From positions 62,001 through 126,000 of the forward strand of contig NZ_CANLZZ010000001.1 in NCBI RefSeq assembly GCF_947495725.1: DNA of 64,000 nt. The letters are read 5' to 3'. Position numbers and translations under genes: made by a program. Numbering within the stretch: position 1 is the first letter of the stretch; each line of letters opens with the position of its first letter. This document shows, in pieces, positions 47,476 to 57,674 of this stretch. The notes beneath the pieces were generated by a model. The model worked only from the letters and a program-made list of their open reading frames with translations, searched no databases and had not been told where the DNA came from. Source of the stretch: an uncultured Lutibacter sp. GTDB taxonomy: Bacteria; Bacteroidota; Bacteroidia; Flavobacteriales; Flavobacteriaceae.

Positions 47476-48492
47476 TTATAAAGTACAATCCATTAATACT
47501 TTCATTCCGTCAGGGTTTTTGTCTATATTTTCAAAAACCTGCTGAATATTACTTAATGGTTGAACATCTGTAATCATTTCTTCGAAAGGCAATTCATTAG
47601 CTGTAATTAATTGAATAGATTTTTCATAATCTTCTTTTTCATAAACACGAGCACCTATTAATTTTAATTCTTTCCAGAAGAATTTAAATAAGTCAACTTC
47701 TTTCTTTTGTCCGTGAATTGCAACCATTAAAATTCTACCTCTAATTCCTGCAACTTCTGTCATTACATCTAATGCTGGCTGAACACCTGCAACTTCAAAA
47801 ACAACATCGGCTAAACGACCTTCTGTTTTTTCTTTTACGTAAGCTACCAAATCAACTTTTATTGGATTTACAGCATCAAATCCTAAAGATTTAGCTTTTT
47901 CAATACGCGCTTCATTTACTTCAGAAATAATAACATTTGCACCTACTTCTTTAGCAACCATAGCTACTAATAATCCTATTGGACCACCACCTAAAACTAC
48001 AGCTGTTTCACCAGCTACCAATCCGCTCATTCTAACATCATGAGTTGCCACTGATAACGGCTCAATTAAAGCTGCCAATTTTAAATCTGTATTTTCCTTT
48101 AATTTATGTAATGTAAAAGTTGGAACATTCCAATATTCTTGCATAGCACCTGGACTATCAATTCCAATAAATTTCAATTCTTCACAAATGTGATTGAATC
48201 CTTTATCTGATGGCTTTACCAAACGATCATCTAATGGACGAACTACAACTTTATCTCCAATAGCATAATCTGTAACACCTTCTCCAAGCGCATCAATAAC
48301 ACCTGACATTTCATGTCCGATAGTTTCTGGCATTTTAACACGCTTATCCATCATTCCATGATAAATATGCACATCTGTACCACAAACACCAACATATGCT
48401 ACTTTAATTCTAACCTCGCCTTTTGCTGGTTGCTCAATTTCTTTTTCAAAAACTGTGAAGGTTTTATTTCCTTCGTATTGTGTTGCTTTCAT
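47476..48492 (-). CDS. Medium-chain dehydrogenase, likely 2-keto-3-deoxy-L-galactonate 5-dehydrogenase
   Basis: This 338-residue MDR-family enzyme has the catalytic zinc ligands Cys37 (GVCGTD) and His60-Glu61 (TIGHEM), GDKVVVRP, and the NAD fold VVLGGGPIGLLVAMVAKEVGAN. The usual four-cysteine structural zinc lobe is missing: between GDKVVVRP and LKFIGID only one Cys (HICEEL) remains. It is first in the AHG operon, under an IclR-type operator. Its likely reaction is oxidation of 2-keto-3-deoxy-L-galactonate to the 2,5-diketo acid, from analogy with characterised AHG pathways. Confidence 0.82.
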   Translation of the reverse strand: MKATQYEGNKTFTVFEKEIEQPAKGEVRIKVAYVGVCGTDVHIYHGMMDKRVKMPETIGHEMSGVIDALGEGVTDYAIGDKVVVRPLDDRLVKPSDKGFNHICEELKFIGIDSPGAMQEYWNVPTFTLHKLKENTDLKLAALIEPLSVATHDVRMSGLVAGETAVVLGGGPIGLLVAMVAKEVGANVIISEVNEARIEKAKSLGFDAVNPIKVDLVAYVKEKTEGRLADVVFEVAGVQPALDVMTEVAGIRGRILMVAIHGQKKEVDLFKFFWKELKLIGARVYEKEDYEKSIQLITANELPFEEMITDVQPLSNIQQVFENIDKNPDGMKVLMDCTL

Positions 48493-48502
48493 TTTATATT
48501 AT

Positions 48503-48546
48503 TTTGTTTCAAATAGTAAACTTGTTTCTTATTTGAAACAAATATA
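48503..48546 (-). promoter_or_regulatory. Operator and promoter of the AHG operon (IclR-type half-sites)
   Basis: Perfect 12-bp arms TTTGTTTCAAAT (48503-48514) and ATTTGAAACAAA (48531-48542) are 16 bp apart. A third half-site TTGTTTC (48522-48528) sits in the spacer and pairs with GAAACAA (48535-48541) at closer spacing. On the minus strand the -7 box TATATTTG (48539-48546) overlaps the outer arm, so bound repressor would block transcription of the dehydrogenase gene starting at 48492. The IclR regulator is encoded next door. The rest of 48547-48760 is A/T-rich with no gene. Confidence 0.72.
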
Positions 48547-48760
48547 CAAATTAATTTATTAAATAAACTACCTATTAATTCAAATTTTTTATCATTTTTT
48601 TTACACCTAACTAAAAGACCTTTAGATAACTACAATAAAATCGTCAACTCTCATTTACTTCAATCAAATCACATCTCTTTATTCTGAAAAATATTCAAAA
48701 AAAAATGTTTTTCTCCAACATATAATCATCAAAACACTAAAAACACCTTTAATTCAATAA

Positions 48761-49558
48761 TTAAATAGCGCTATCTAAATATCCCAATTTATGCGAAATT
48801 TCTCTTGCGTACTTCGCTACTATTTTTCCTTTCATGTCAAATTCTTCGTGCGGCAACCTACCGTGAGGCGCTGTAATCCATACGGCAGCAACTGGAAAAC
48901 CATATTCATTAAAAACTGGAGCGCCGATACAATGAATACCTTGTATGTCTTCTCCATTATCAACCGCATAACCCAACTCTCTCACTTTTGCAAGTTCATC
49001 CCTAAAAGCTTTCATTGAAACAATGGTGTTTTCGGTGAACTTTGCTAGACTTTTCCCTTTTAATATTTGATCTGCATTTTCTTTAGGTAAAAATGCCAAA
49101 ATAGATTTTCCTCCAACGGAACTATGCAAATAAAATTGAGTACCCAATTCTACCGATAATTTCACAGGATAAGAAGAGGAAACTTGCTCTAAAATTGTTC
49201 CTTTATCACCCAAAATAACTCCCAACATCACGGATTCTTTTAATTCATCTCTCATTGCGCGCATAACATCAATAGACATTTCTACTAAGCTTTGTTCATT
49301 CATAGATGAAATACCAAGTGTAAGTAATTTTCTAGAAAGTGTTATTTTTTTTGTCGTTTCATTCTTTTGTAAATAGTTTTTTAGAATTAGCGTATTCACT
49401 ATTCTAAAAGCACTTGATTTTGAAATATCTAATGATTGAATAATTTCAGACAGTGTTAATCCTTTTGTTTTTGTTGCCAACAATTCAATTATTAACAATC
49501 CACGCTCCAAATTTGGCACACTATATGTCGGTTTTATTTCTATTTTCTTGTTTTTCAT
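48761..49558 (-). CDS. IclR-family transcription regulator of the AHG operon
   Basis: This protein of about 265 residues has an N-terminal winged helix (YSVPNLERGLLIIELLATKTKGLTLSEIIQSLDISKSSAFRIVNTLILKNYL, about 9-60) and a C-terminal IclR effector domain (about 85-260: GTILEQVSSSYPVKLSVELGTQFYLHSSVGGKSILAFL; GYAVDNGEDIQGIHCIGAPVFNEYGFPVAAVWITAP). ATG 49558 is preferred over 49567 because a -7 box TACTTTTG (minus strand, 49579-49586) leaves room for a short leader. It sits between the GH2 gene and the AHG operon. Effectors of this family are often sugar acids such as KDG. Confidence 0.88.
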   Translation of the reverse strand: MKNKKIEIKPTYSVPNLERGLLIIELLATKTKGLTLSEIIQSLDISKSSAFRIVNTLILKNYLQKNETTKKITLSRKLLTLGISSMNEQSLVEMSIDVMRAMRDELKESVMLGVILGDKGTILEQVSSSYPVKLSVELGTQFYLHSSVGGKSILAFLPKENADQILKGKSLAKFTENTIVSMKAFRDELAKVRELGYAVDNGEDIQGIHCIGAPVFNEYGFPVAAVWITAPHGRLPHEEFDMKGKIVAKYAREISHKLGYLDSAI

Positions 49559-49630
49559 ATAATTCATTTGAACTAAAACAAAAGTAAAACTAAAATTGTT
49601 AAAGATATTATTCTTTTATCCACACCTTAA

Positions 49631-52180
49631 TTATTCAATAGTAACAACAACACTTTGTTCTTCTAACCCGTCTCCTTTCGCCAAAATTTCAACCTTTCCC
49701 ACCTTATTTTTTGCCTGAATTATTAATAATGTTCTACCATTATGAGTTGTATTAACATTTGTTTGAAATTTTTGTATGCTCTTTTTCCAACCGTTATCAA
49801 CTCCTAATAATTTTGCATCACCTTTAATTTCGAAAGTAATTTCTTTATCGTCGGTTTTTACTGGGTTTCCATTTTCATCAACCAATTGAGCAACTATATG
49901 CGCAACATCATAATTATTAGCTTTAATGGTTTTCTCTTCGGCTATTAAAGATATTCCAGTTGATTTTCTTGCAGTATGTAATTCCGAAACAACTTCTTTT
50001 CCATCTTTTTTACCTTTCGCTATTAATTTACCATCAACAAATGGAACTCCCCATTTATATATATGATCATCAAAATCTACTAACTTTTTCACCCCTAAAG
50101 ATTTATCATTCAAGAATAGTTCAATTTCTTCACAATTTGAATATAATTCAACTGAAATAACTTCACCCTCTTCATAATTCCAATGCTCATTAATATCGTA
50201 CCATTCCCATAATTGTCTCTTCCATTTTTCTGGATCTTTTGGAGCTATTTTTCCGTTTGCATCAATTTTATTTAATGACTTTTCTATTTTTTGAGTAGCA
50301 AAATAAATATGAGGCTCATTAGACCACAATGTTTTCATCATATGATACGACCCTTTTGTAAAACCCGCTGTATTTAACAATCCTGAAGGTTGCACTCTTG
50401 TTGGCCAAGGCGCTCTAATTTCACCCATATAATCGAAACCTGTCCAAAGAAAAATTCCCGAAATATGTGGTCTTTCCAACACCGCTTTCCACTCGTGATA
50501 TTGTGCTAAATTCTCTGTACCCATAATTGGTTTTTCTGGATAGTTTTTATGACCATAATCGTACAACACTCTTCTGTAACTATACCCTACAATATCTAAC
50601 GCATCAGCATAACCAGACAAATGGCTGGCCGATGGCAAAATACAGTTTGCGGTTACAGGACGCGTAAGGTCTAATTCTTTTGTCCACTTAGATAATTTTT
50701 GAGCAGTTTCACCAATATCATATTTACCTCTTGGTAACGTTTCTAATTGTTTTTTAATTTCTTCAGTTGAATATGGCGGTTCCGCCCAAAAGTAGTTCCC
50801 ACTCCAACTCATATTATTAAAAAATCCAGTTGCGGCAGCATTTCTTGGATAAGTCCATTCAATTTCATTTCCAATACTCCACTGAAAAACTGAAGGGTGA
50901 TTTCTATGACTTAACACAACCGCCTGTAAATCTTTTTTAGCCCATTCTTGAAAATATTCTCCATAACCACGAGTAATATAATCGGTACTTTTAGATTCGT
51001 TTTGATTGTAACGTTTATCTTTTGGATTATCCCATTCATCAAAAAATTCATCTTGCACTAAAAAGCCCATTTCATCACATAAATCTAATAACTCATTTGA
51101 AGCTGGATTATGCGAAACGCGAATAGCATTTACACCACCATCTTTTAAAATTTGTAATCTTCTTTTTAATACTCCTTTTGGAATTGCAGTTCCAACCATA
51201 CCGGCATCATGGTGAATACAAACTCCTTTTATTTTCATATTTTCTCCGTTTAAGAAGAAACCTTTATCCGTATCAAACTTTATACTTCTTATTCCAAAAT
51301 TAGTAGTATAAGAATCTACTTCTTTACCATTTTTAATAATAGAAGTTACTGCTTTAAACATATTTGGAGTATCAACACTCCATAAAGAAGGATTTACAAT
51401 ATCTATATTTTGGCTAATTTTTTCTAATGAATTTGCCGTAATTTTAATTTCAGTATTTACTGAAGAAACAGCATTTCCATTTGCAGCTTCAATAACTGTT
51501 TTTACCATTACATTTTCATCCGAAGAAAAATCGTTTTTAACCGAAATAGCAATATTTACTGTTGCTTTCGCTTTAGATACTTGAGGAGTAGTAACAAATG
51601 TTCCCCATATTGGAATATGTAATTTATTGGTACTTATTAATTCTACATTTCTGTAAATTCCTGCTCCAGTATACCATCTACTATCTGCAAATCTGGTATG
51701 ATCAATTTTCACAGAAATCACATTATTTTTTCCATCTTTATTTAAATATTTTGAAATATTAAAATAGAAAGGTGAATATCCATAAGGGTGAAAACCTAGT
51801 TTTGTTCCATTTATTGAAACTTCAGAATTGTTATAAACCCCATCAAATAGAACATAAGTTACTTTATTTTCATCAAAAGGAATATCGAATGTTTTTTTAT
51901 AATAACCGTAACCTTTGCTTGGCAAATAACCAGTCCCAATTGCATCGTCTCCCAAAGATTGATCAAATTCATTTTCAACAGCCCAATCATGTGGTAAGTT
52001 CAATATTTTAAATTCGGACTGAGAAATATCATTAATACTAACATTTTCTTGAGATAATGAAAACTCCCAATTTAAATTAAAATCCGAATTTCTTTTAATT
52101 TCAGTTTCCTTATTTGCAGAGCAACTTGCTATTAAAAGAAAAGCCAATAAAAAAAAAGAAGCTTTTTTTATTTGTATCAT
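49631..52180 (-). CDS. GH2 beta-galactosidase-like lipoprotein
   Basis: The protein of about 849 residues starts at ATG 52180 ([24 protein letters not shown], lipobox Cys20). It has the GH2 sugar-binding, immunoglobulin-like and TIM-barrel domains, with acid/base Glu439 in WSIGNEIEW and nucleophile Glu556 in [14 protein letters not shown]-terminal DUF4982-like and invasin-like beta domain follows (about 640-849; [33 protein letters not shown]). In agar or porphyran systems such enzymes release galactose from oligosaccharide ends; this one could prefer another beta-glycoside. It lies 52 bp below the GH86 gene. Confidence 0.9.
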   Translation of the reverse strand: MIQIKKASFFLLAFLLIASCSANKETEIKRNSDFNLNWEFSLSQENVSINDISQSEFKILNLPHDWAVENEFDQSLGDDAIGTGYLPSKGYGYYKKTFDIPFDENKVTYVLFDGVYNNSEVSINGTKLGFHPYGYSPFYFNISKYLNKDGKNNVISVKIDHTRFADSRWYTGAGIYRNVELISTNKLHIPIWGTFVTTPQVSKAKATVNIAISVKNDFSSDENVMVKTVIEAANGNAVSSVNTEIKITANSLEKISQNIDIVNPSLWSVDTPNMFKAVTSIIKNGKEVDSYTTNFGIRSIKFDTDKGFFLNGENMKIKGVCIHHDAGMVGTAIPKGVLKRRLQILKDGGVNAIRVSHNPASNELLDLCDEMGFLVQDEFFDEWDNPKDKRYNQNESKSTDYITRGYGEYFQEWAKKDLQAVVLSHRNHPSVFQWSIGNEIEWTYPRNAAATGFFNNMSWSGNYFWAEPPYSTEEIKKQLETLPRGKYDIGETAQKLSKWTKELDLTRPVTANCILPSASHLSGYADALDIVGYSYRRVLYDYGHKNYPEKPIMGTENLAQYHEWKAVLERPHISGIFLWTGFDYMGEIRAPWPTRVQPSGLLNTAGFTKGSYHMMKTLWSNEPHIYFATQKIEKSLNKIDANGKIAPKDPEKWKRQLWEWYDINEHWNYEEGEVISVELYSNCEEIELFLNDKSLGVKKLVDFDDHIYKWGVPFVDGKLIAKGKKDGKEVVSELHTARKSTGISLIAEEKTIKANNYDVAHIVAQLVDENGNPVKTDDKEITFEIKGDAKLLGVDNGWKKSIQKFQTNVNTTHNGRTLLIIQAKNKVGKVEILAKGDGLEEQSVVVTIE

Positions 52181-52271
52181 TTTTTTATTTTTTAAAGGGA
52201 CTTCCATTTTCCTTAACAAAAGTCCAATAATTAAAAAGTTTAAAGGAACACTATAATTTAAAATAATAGCA

Positions 52272-54908
52272 TTATTGAATAATTAATTTAGATTGCAGCT
52301 TAATTTCGTTATGTTTTGATACGGTTACAAAATAAAAACCTGTTGGTATTTCAGAAACAAGAATATTGTTGTGTATTGCAATAACATTTTGTTTTTTTAT
52401 CAAATTTCCCGTAGCCGCATAAATTGAAATTTCACCACCCACCAATTCTTTTGGAACAGAAAGTGTAACATTATTAATTGCCGGATTTGGATACACTAAC
52501 ATATCTTTTCCCATAAATAGTTTCTCGAAATAAACTCCTTGGCAATCTTTATTTGTAGAAATTGAAATTTCGTTAAACCCATAATCTAAAGGTAACTCAA
52601 TTGTATTTTCATAAATAGTGTTAGTTAATCCATTTACTTTTACAAAATATTTATCATTTCCAGATAAGTTAATAGTAACTGTCCTATTGAACTTATTTAC
52701 TTTTGATGAAACTATCAAATTATCTGGTTTCGTAATCTCTAAAGAAAATTCAATGTTATATTCTGGAAAATCTGGAATGGTAATTTCAATTTTATAAATT
52801 CCGGCCGCTAAACCTTCAACATTTAATTCTTTATTAAAATCGAAATTATTAGAATACCCAGTTGAAGTTATAAGTGCTTTGTAATTTAAATTTCTAACAG
52901 TTAATATTGAAATGCTTCCATTATTAGAATCCGGACAAGTTGTTCCTATTGTTTTAATTTGATAATTATTAGCAGGTATATCTGATGGTTTTACTTCTCT
53001 TATATTGTCACTAAATTCATAAACCTGCATAGTTACACTGCTTATGTGTCCGCCAGAGTCTGGAAATTCAATTTCAATGGTATTATTTGTCGACAACACA
53101 TCATATGGCAGCGGAATTTCCAAAACCCCAAAAAATCGTTCTCTTTGAGCCTGATTGTAACCTCTCCAATTTTCAGGAACATCAATAGATGTATTATTTA
53201 ATTTAACTTTAGGATGTAATATTTTTCCATGCTCTCGTCCAACTCCAATTCGAAGAACAGCTTCACCATAAGATGATTTTGAAACATTATTTATTTCAAA
53301 AGTACGCGCCTGATTTGCTTCAATAGATTTTAAATAATCAGTTGCGTAATATTTGGTTTCATTAGAGGTTTCATTTAGCGTAATCTCATTTTCAAATGTA
53401 TATTCTAAAATTACAGTCGATTCTGCTCCAACCTCAACAGAATTAATTACTGAAGTTAAGGTTTCCTCTTCCAAAACAGGTGTTTCTCCTTTTAAGGTTA
53501 AATGTCTTTTTAAAACACTACTTATAGCAACATTTTTAGTATCGAAAACATTTAAATTTATTGTTTCGGTTTTAAAATTTAAGTTATTAAGAATTATATA
53601 AGCTTTACTTCCATTTACATAAGCATTAACTTGTATATCTAAATTATCGGTTGTTGTGTCTACGCGAGTTCCCTTCACATTTTGCCACAATTGAAAAAAC
53701 TTAACCATATCTGTATACACCCATTTTCCGGTATAACTAGAAGGTTCATTCTCCTTCCTCATCAATCTACTCGGATAAGGAATATCTTTATCATTGTTAT
53801 AGCCCCATTCCGCTTTACAAATAATAAAATTTATAGCCGAAGCTATAGAATTTGGACGCTCTAGAAACGACATTAATAAAGAACTTGAAGCTTTTATATG
53901 AAGCCAATCTCTATAAGGACTCCATGGTTTATTATTATAATCATGTGTTTGCGCCCCATATTCTGAAATTACAAAAGGCTTTACCTTATTAAATGAAAGC
54001 TTACTATAATGCTCCATCATGTCAAACGTGGCCTCTACATTACTACCCGATCTTAATTCTTTTTCACCACCTCTAATAGAACCAAAATCATAGAGGTGAA
54101 TAGACCAAAAATCCATTTTTTCACCTGCAATATCCATAAACTGTTTCCATCTGTTATTCCATCTTTGAAAATCCCCAACCTCAAAATCGGGAAATGCTGT
54201 TGTATAACCACCAATTTTTAAATTAGGATCCTGTGCTCTTATTGCGTCTGCTACTTCTACATGAAAATCAGCTATCTCTTTAATTGAACCCGTGTAATTT
54301 AATTTCCCTCCTAAACTTTCATAAGCCGGCTCATTAATAACCTCAACATACGATGGTTTTTTTTGACCATTTTGCCCGTGAAATTCATTAAAATAACGCC
54401 CCATAAATTCACCTGTAGCAGTTGCATTGGCTAATTTCCAACCTTTTTGAGTAGCTTTTTGTCCCTCACCGGTCCAGAAAGGATGCAACTGACCGGCAAT
54501 TGTAGCGTTTTTTCTATTTTCATATTGATGAAGATTGGTTTTACTTTGAAAATTATTTCTAGAATTTACCCCTTTTGAAGCAATTTCACTTGGGCTAGCA
54601 AAACCAGGTCTAGAAGGATCCTCACTCATATTGTTTAAATTCCAAGTAATTCCACCGGTATCTCTTCCTAAATAAACATCATATCCATTTAAAAAATCAT
54701 TTCTTAAATCGGCTGTAAAATTATCTCCATCCCATTCTTTTTCGGTTTGATTGGCATGAATAACTATAAACTTAGACCTATCAAAAGTTGAAACATCACC
54801 AACAATATGTTTTACATTTAAATTTGCAGTAACATTTATCTGCGAAAACACCGATGTTGTTACACATAAAACTAACAAATATTTTAAATATGATTGAATA
54901 TTACTCAT
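52272..54908 (-). CDS. GH86 beta-agarase/beta-porphyranase with type IX sorting domain
   Basis: The protein of about 878 residues starts at ATG 54908 ([23 protein letters not shown], signal peptide). The TIM-barrel catalytic domain (about 25-430) has acid/base candidate Glu193 in [10 protein letters not shown] and nucleophile candidate Glu316 in [15 protein letters not shown], with GRDTGGITW and [10 protein letters not shown] as family-type segments. Beta-sandwich domains follow (about 430-620), then a region with [16 protein letters not shown] repeats. The last ~75 residues ([17 protein letters not shown]...) are a type IX C-terminal sorting domain, so the enzyme is at the cell surface or secreted. 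GH86 contains both agarases and porphyranases; I cannot tell which. Confidence 0.88.
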   Translation of the reverse strand: MSNIQSYLKYLLVLCVTTSVFSQINVTANLNVKHIVGDVSTFDRSKFIVIHANQTEKEWDGDNFTADLRNDFLNGYDVYLGRDTGGITWNLNNMSEDPSRPGFASPSEIASKGVNSRNNFQSKTNLHQYENRKNATIAGQLHPFWTGEGQKATQKGWKLANATATGEFMGRYFNEFHGQNGQKKPSYVEVINEPAYESLGGKLNYTGSIKEIADFHVEVADAIRAQDPNLKIGGYTTAFPDFEVGDFQRWNNRWKQFMDIAGEKMDFWSIHLYDFGSIRGGEKELRSGSNVEATFDMMEHYSKLSFNKVKPFVISEYGAQTHDYNNKPWSPYRDWLHIKASSSLLMSFLERPNSIASAINFIICKAEWGYNNDKDIPYPSRLMRKENEPSSYTGKWVYTDMVKFFQLWQNVKGTRVDTTTDNLDIQVNAYVNGSKAYIILNNLNFKTETINLNVFDTKNVAISSVLKRHLTLKGETPVLEEETLTSVINSVEVGAESTVILEYTFENEITLNETSNETKYYATDYLKSIEANQARTFEINNVSKSSYGEAVLRIGVGREHGKILHPKVKLNNTSIDVPENWRGYNQAQRERFFGVLEIPLPYDVLSTNNTIEIEFPDSGGHISSVTMQVYEFSDNIREVKPSDIPANNYQIKTIGTTCPDSNNGSISILTVRNLNYKALITSTGYSNNFDFNKELNVEGLAAGIYKIEITIPDFPEYNIEFSLEITKPDNLIVSSKVNKFNRTVTINLSGNDKYFVKVNGLTNTIYENTIELPLDYGFNEISISTNKDCQGVYFEKLFMGKDMLVYPNPAINNVTLSVPKELVGGEISIYAATGNLIKKQNVIAIHNNILVSEIPTGFYFVTVSKHNEIKLQSKLIIQ

Positions 54909-55202
54909 TGTAAAATTGACATTAATTATCTGAATACAAAGTTGCATTTATTTATTCATGAATACTAAAACAAAAACTAGACGAAAACTCAACAATTAAA
55001 AAAAAATAATAGTATAAATCTGTACATTATAATTATACAACCTTATTTCAAACAATTAAAAAAACGTTAAAACCAATTAATATAATTATTATAACACTAC
55101 TACAAGAACTTTTTAAAAATTAAGTAACTGAACAACACTAAAAAATAACCAAAACAAAACTGACAATATTTAATTATATTTGAGGCATTCAAGATATTTC
55201 AC
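54909..55202. promoter_or_regulatory. Divergent intergenic region between GH86 and the TPR/LuxR regulator
   Basis: This 294-bp A/T-rich region holds no gene. On the plus strand TATATTTG (55175-55182) is an exact -7 box 20 bp before the regulator's ATG at 55203. A 12-bp palindrome TATTCATGAATA lies at 54953-54964, about 45 bp before the GH86 start. I see no match to the operators found elsewhere in the window. Confidence 0.45.
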
Positions 55203-56813
55203 ATGAGAAGGTTATTTATTGTTAATATATTCATTTTTTTTCTATTCAGTTTTGAAAATTTTTATTGTCAAAAATTAAATAATAGTGATTTTATTCTAAA
55301 AAAAGCTCTTTCGCTTAAGTTTGAAAAACCAGACAGTGCAGCTTATTATTTAAATAAAGGATACGAACTAAATATTGAAAAAAAAGATACTCTTTCCGCA
55401 ATTAATTTTCTTTTAGAATTAGCTACAATCCATTCGCACAATGTTAACTACGGCGAAGCATATGACGGATATTGGAAAGCACTATTATTATCTGAAAAAT
55501 CTAAAGATATCGCTTCCCAAACAAAAGTTTACCAAGGACTTGGATGGCTTTATAGTTTTTATAAAAGAGATAATGAAGCTCTAAAATATTTCAACCTTTC
55601 TATAAACATTAGAAAAAACCTTCCAAAAACAAAAACCAATCTAGCATATCTTCAAAGTGATTATTTTTCAATTTTAAACTTGTACCGTGTAAACAAAAAC
55701 TACAAATTAGCTAAAGCTTATTTAGATAGTTGTTATCAAATAAAAAATTCATATTCTACAAATTCTAAAAGTTATTATTTAGAAGCCGAGCGCGGAATTT
55801 TAAGTGGTTTTGATGGTAAATACAATAAATCTTTAGAAATATTAAATGAATCGAAAAACCATTTTGAAAAAAAAGACTCTGGTTATTTAGTCATAATTCA
55901 TGCTTTAATAGGTGAAGTTTATAGATTGAAAGGAGATTTTAATAAAAGTATATCTCATTTTAAAGAATCATTAAATGTTTCAAACAAATTAAATAGACAT
56001 TTAAATTACAAGCTAATTGCTTATGAAGCATTATCCGATTTATATTTCGAACAAAATAAATTAAATGACGCCTATTATTACTTAAAGCTTGCTAAGATTA
56101 GAAATGAGGAAATTTTTGGAAGTAAAAGTGAAAACAACAAACACTTATTAGAAATAAAGGATAAATACAGAATTGAAAAAGACAAACAAGAACAATTTAT
56201 TAACGAGCAGAGAATAAAAGACTTGGAGAATGAAGAAAAAGTATTTTTCTTAAAAACTACCATATTATCTGTTTCAATTATTTTTCTACTACTTTTTGGA
56301 TTTATTTGGATAAAACATATTAGAAATAAACACAAGAATGAAAAACGAATTTTAAGTGAAAAACAAAATTTACGAAATCAAAAACAACAAGAAATACTTG
56401 AATTAAAGAATAAAGAATTAACCGAATCTGCGCTTCGACTTATTGAAAAAGAGGAATTTATTGAAAATTTAAAGAAAAAAGTTGAAGGACAAAAAGGAAT
56501 TTTAGATACTGAGGTAATAAAAAGAATGCTTAAAACTATTCAGGGTTCCCCAAACAATAACTGGAAAGAATTCGAAGCTAGGTTTACCACAATAAATCAA
56601 AGTTTTTACAATAATTTAAAGAATAAATTTCCACAATTAAGTCAAACCGATCAAAAAATTTGCGCATTGGTTAAATTAAATTTATCTAGTAAAGATATGT
56701 CTAGTTTACTTGGAATTTCTATTGAAAGTGTTCATACTTCTAGATATAGATTAAGAAAAAAATTAGGTTTAACTAGAAAGGACAATCTTGAAGAGTTCAT
56801 AAGCTCATTTTAA
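55203..56813 (+). CDS. Membrane-anchored TPR protein with LuxR-type DNA-binding domain
   Basis: This 536-residue protein has a signal peptide (about 1-22) and about six tetratricopeptide repeats in the periplasm (about 30-300; GEVYRLKGDFNKSISHFKESLNVSNKL). One membrane span follows (about 348-370), then a coiled coil rich in Lys/Glu and a C-terminal LuxR-family helix-turn-helix (about 470-536; FPQLSQTDQKICALVKLNLSSKDMSSLLGISIESVHTSRYRLRKKLG). It looks like a one-protein sensor-regulator that binds DNA from the membrane. It is divergent from GH86 and upstream of eda-kdgK, so it may control either, but its targets are not known. Confidence 0.85.
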   Translation: MRRLFIVNIFIFFLFSFENFYCQKLNNSDFILKKALSLKFEKPDSAAYYLNKGYELNIEKKDTLSAINFLLELATIHSHNVNYGEAYDGYWKALLLSEKSKDIASQTKVYQGLGWLYSFYKRDNEALKYFNLSINIRKNLPKTKTNLAYLQSDYFSILNLYRVNKNYKLAKAYLDSCYQIKNSYSTNSKSYYLEAERGILSGFDGKYNKSLEILNESKNHFEKKDSGYLVIIHALIGEVYRLKGDFNKSISHFKESLNVSNKLNRHLNYKLIAYEALSDLYFEQNKLNDAYYYLKLAKIRNEEIFGSKSENNKHLLEIKDKYRIEKDKQEQFINEQRIKDLENEEKVFFLKTTILSVSIIFLLLFGFIWIKHIRNKHKNEKRILSEKQNLRNQKQQEILELKNKELTESALRLIEKEEFIENLKKKVEGQKGILDTEVIKRMLKTIQGSPNNNWKEFEARFTTINQSFYNNLKNKFPQLSQTDQKICALVKLNLSSKDMSSLLGISIESVHTSRYRLRKKLGLTRKDNLEEFISSF

Positions 56814-56914
56814 AACTTTTAAACAAAACTTCCGTACAATGTTTTAGGGTAATTTTATGTGATTAAAAGGTAAATTAAAGAAACCTTAAATCGGCTTTAT
56901 TTGTTTATTTTGCT

Positions 56915-56935
56915 ATAGTTAATTTCATTAACTAT
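56915..56935 (+). promoter_or_regulatory. Operator-like inverted repeat upstream of eda
   Basis: ATAGTTAAT and ATTAACTAT are perfect 9-bp arms around TTC, 44 bp before the eda ATG. Written as ATAGTTA-N7-TAACTAT it matches exactly, arms and spacing, a site at 37618-37638 before the outer-membrane barrel gene. The spacer overlaps a possible weak -7 element. Upstream at 56846-56855 the sequence AGGGTAATTT also recurs at 37596-37605. Confidence 0.55.
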
Positions 56936-56979
56936 TTTAGACCAATTAAACTAAAAAATATTTAAACTAAATAAAAATT

Positions 56980-57651
56980 ATGTATCCAATAGAACAACAG
57001 GCAATGTCACCTGAAATTATAAGTAAAGTAAATAAAGCTGGCATTATAGGAATGCTTATTATTGATGAAGTAAAACACGCGGTACCAGTAGCTAAAGCAC
57101 TTTTAAAAGGAGGAATAAACACTATAGAACTTACATTAAGAACTCCAGCTGCCTTAGACGCTGCAAAAGCAATAAAAAAGGAACTACCTGAAGTATGCCT
57201 TGGTTTTGGAACAGTTTTAACAGTTGAGCAAGTAAAAGCTGTTAAAGATGTTGGTGCTGATTTTGCAGTTTCTCCAGGTTGTAATCCAAAAATAATTGCT
57301 GAAGCTCATAAACTTGGATTATCATTTTCTCCAGGAATTATGACTCCAACCGATATTGAAATGGCAGTTGAACAAGGCTGTAGAGTTATTAAATATTTCC
57401 CAGCAGAATCAGCAGGTGGAATGAATCATTTAAAAAACATGGGAGCTCCATATCAATACTTAGGAATTAAATACATTCCTTTAGGAGGTGTAAATATGAG
57501 TAACGCTAAAAGTTATTTAGAATCTGATTTAATTTCAGCCATTGGTGGTTCTTGGATTGCAAAACGCGATTTAATTTTAGCTGAAAACTGGGATCAAATA
57601 ACTGCAAATGCTAAAGAAATAACAGACTTAGTAAAACAAATAAGAGGTTAA
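56980..57651 (+). CDS. eda: KDPG aldolase (2-dehydro-3-deoxy-phosphogluconate aldolase)
   Basis: Eda splits KDPG into pyruvate and glyceraldehyde 3-phosphate. The 223-residue class I aldolase has the Schiff-base Lys138 in VIKYFPAES, Glu50 in GGINTIELTLRT, and GFGTVLTVEQVKAVKDVGADFAVSPGCN and YIPLGGVN. Its N-terminal extension (MYPIEQQAMSPE) is usual for Bacteroidota forms. It is first in the eda-kdgK pair (24-bp gap) and forms the common end of the uronate and AHG routes. It could also accept KDPGal. Confidence 0.95.
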   Translation: MYPIEQQAMSPEIISKVNKAGIIGMLIIDEVKHAVPVAKALLKGGINTIELTLRTPAALDAAKAIKKELPEVCLGFGTVLTVEQVKAVKDVGADFAVSPGCNPKIIAEAHKLGLSFSPGIMTPTDIEMAVEQGCRVIKYFPAESAGGMNHLKNMGAPYQYLGIKYIPLGGVNMSNAKSYLESDLISAIGGSWIAKRDLILAENWDQITANAKEITDLVKQIRG

Positions 57652-57674
57652 CTAAAAAAATAAAGATATATATC

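Noticed and set aside
54953..54964. TATTCATGAATA palindrome before GH86 as a regulator site
   Set aside because: Twelve base pairs of A/T-rich palindrome is expected by chance at this composition, and no second copy is seen at related promoters.
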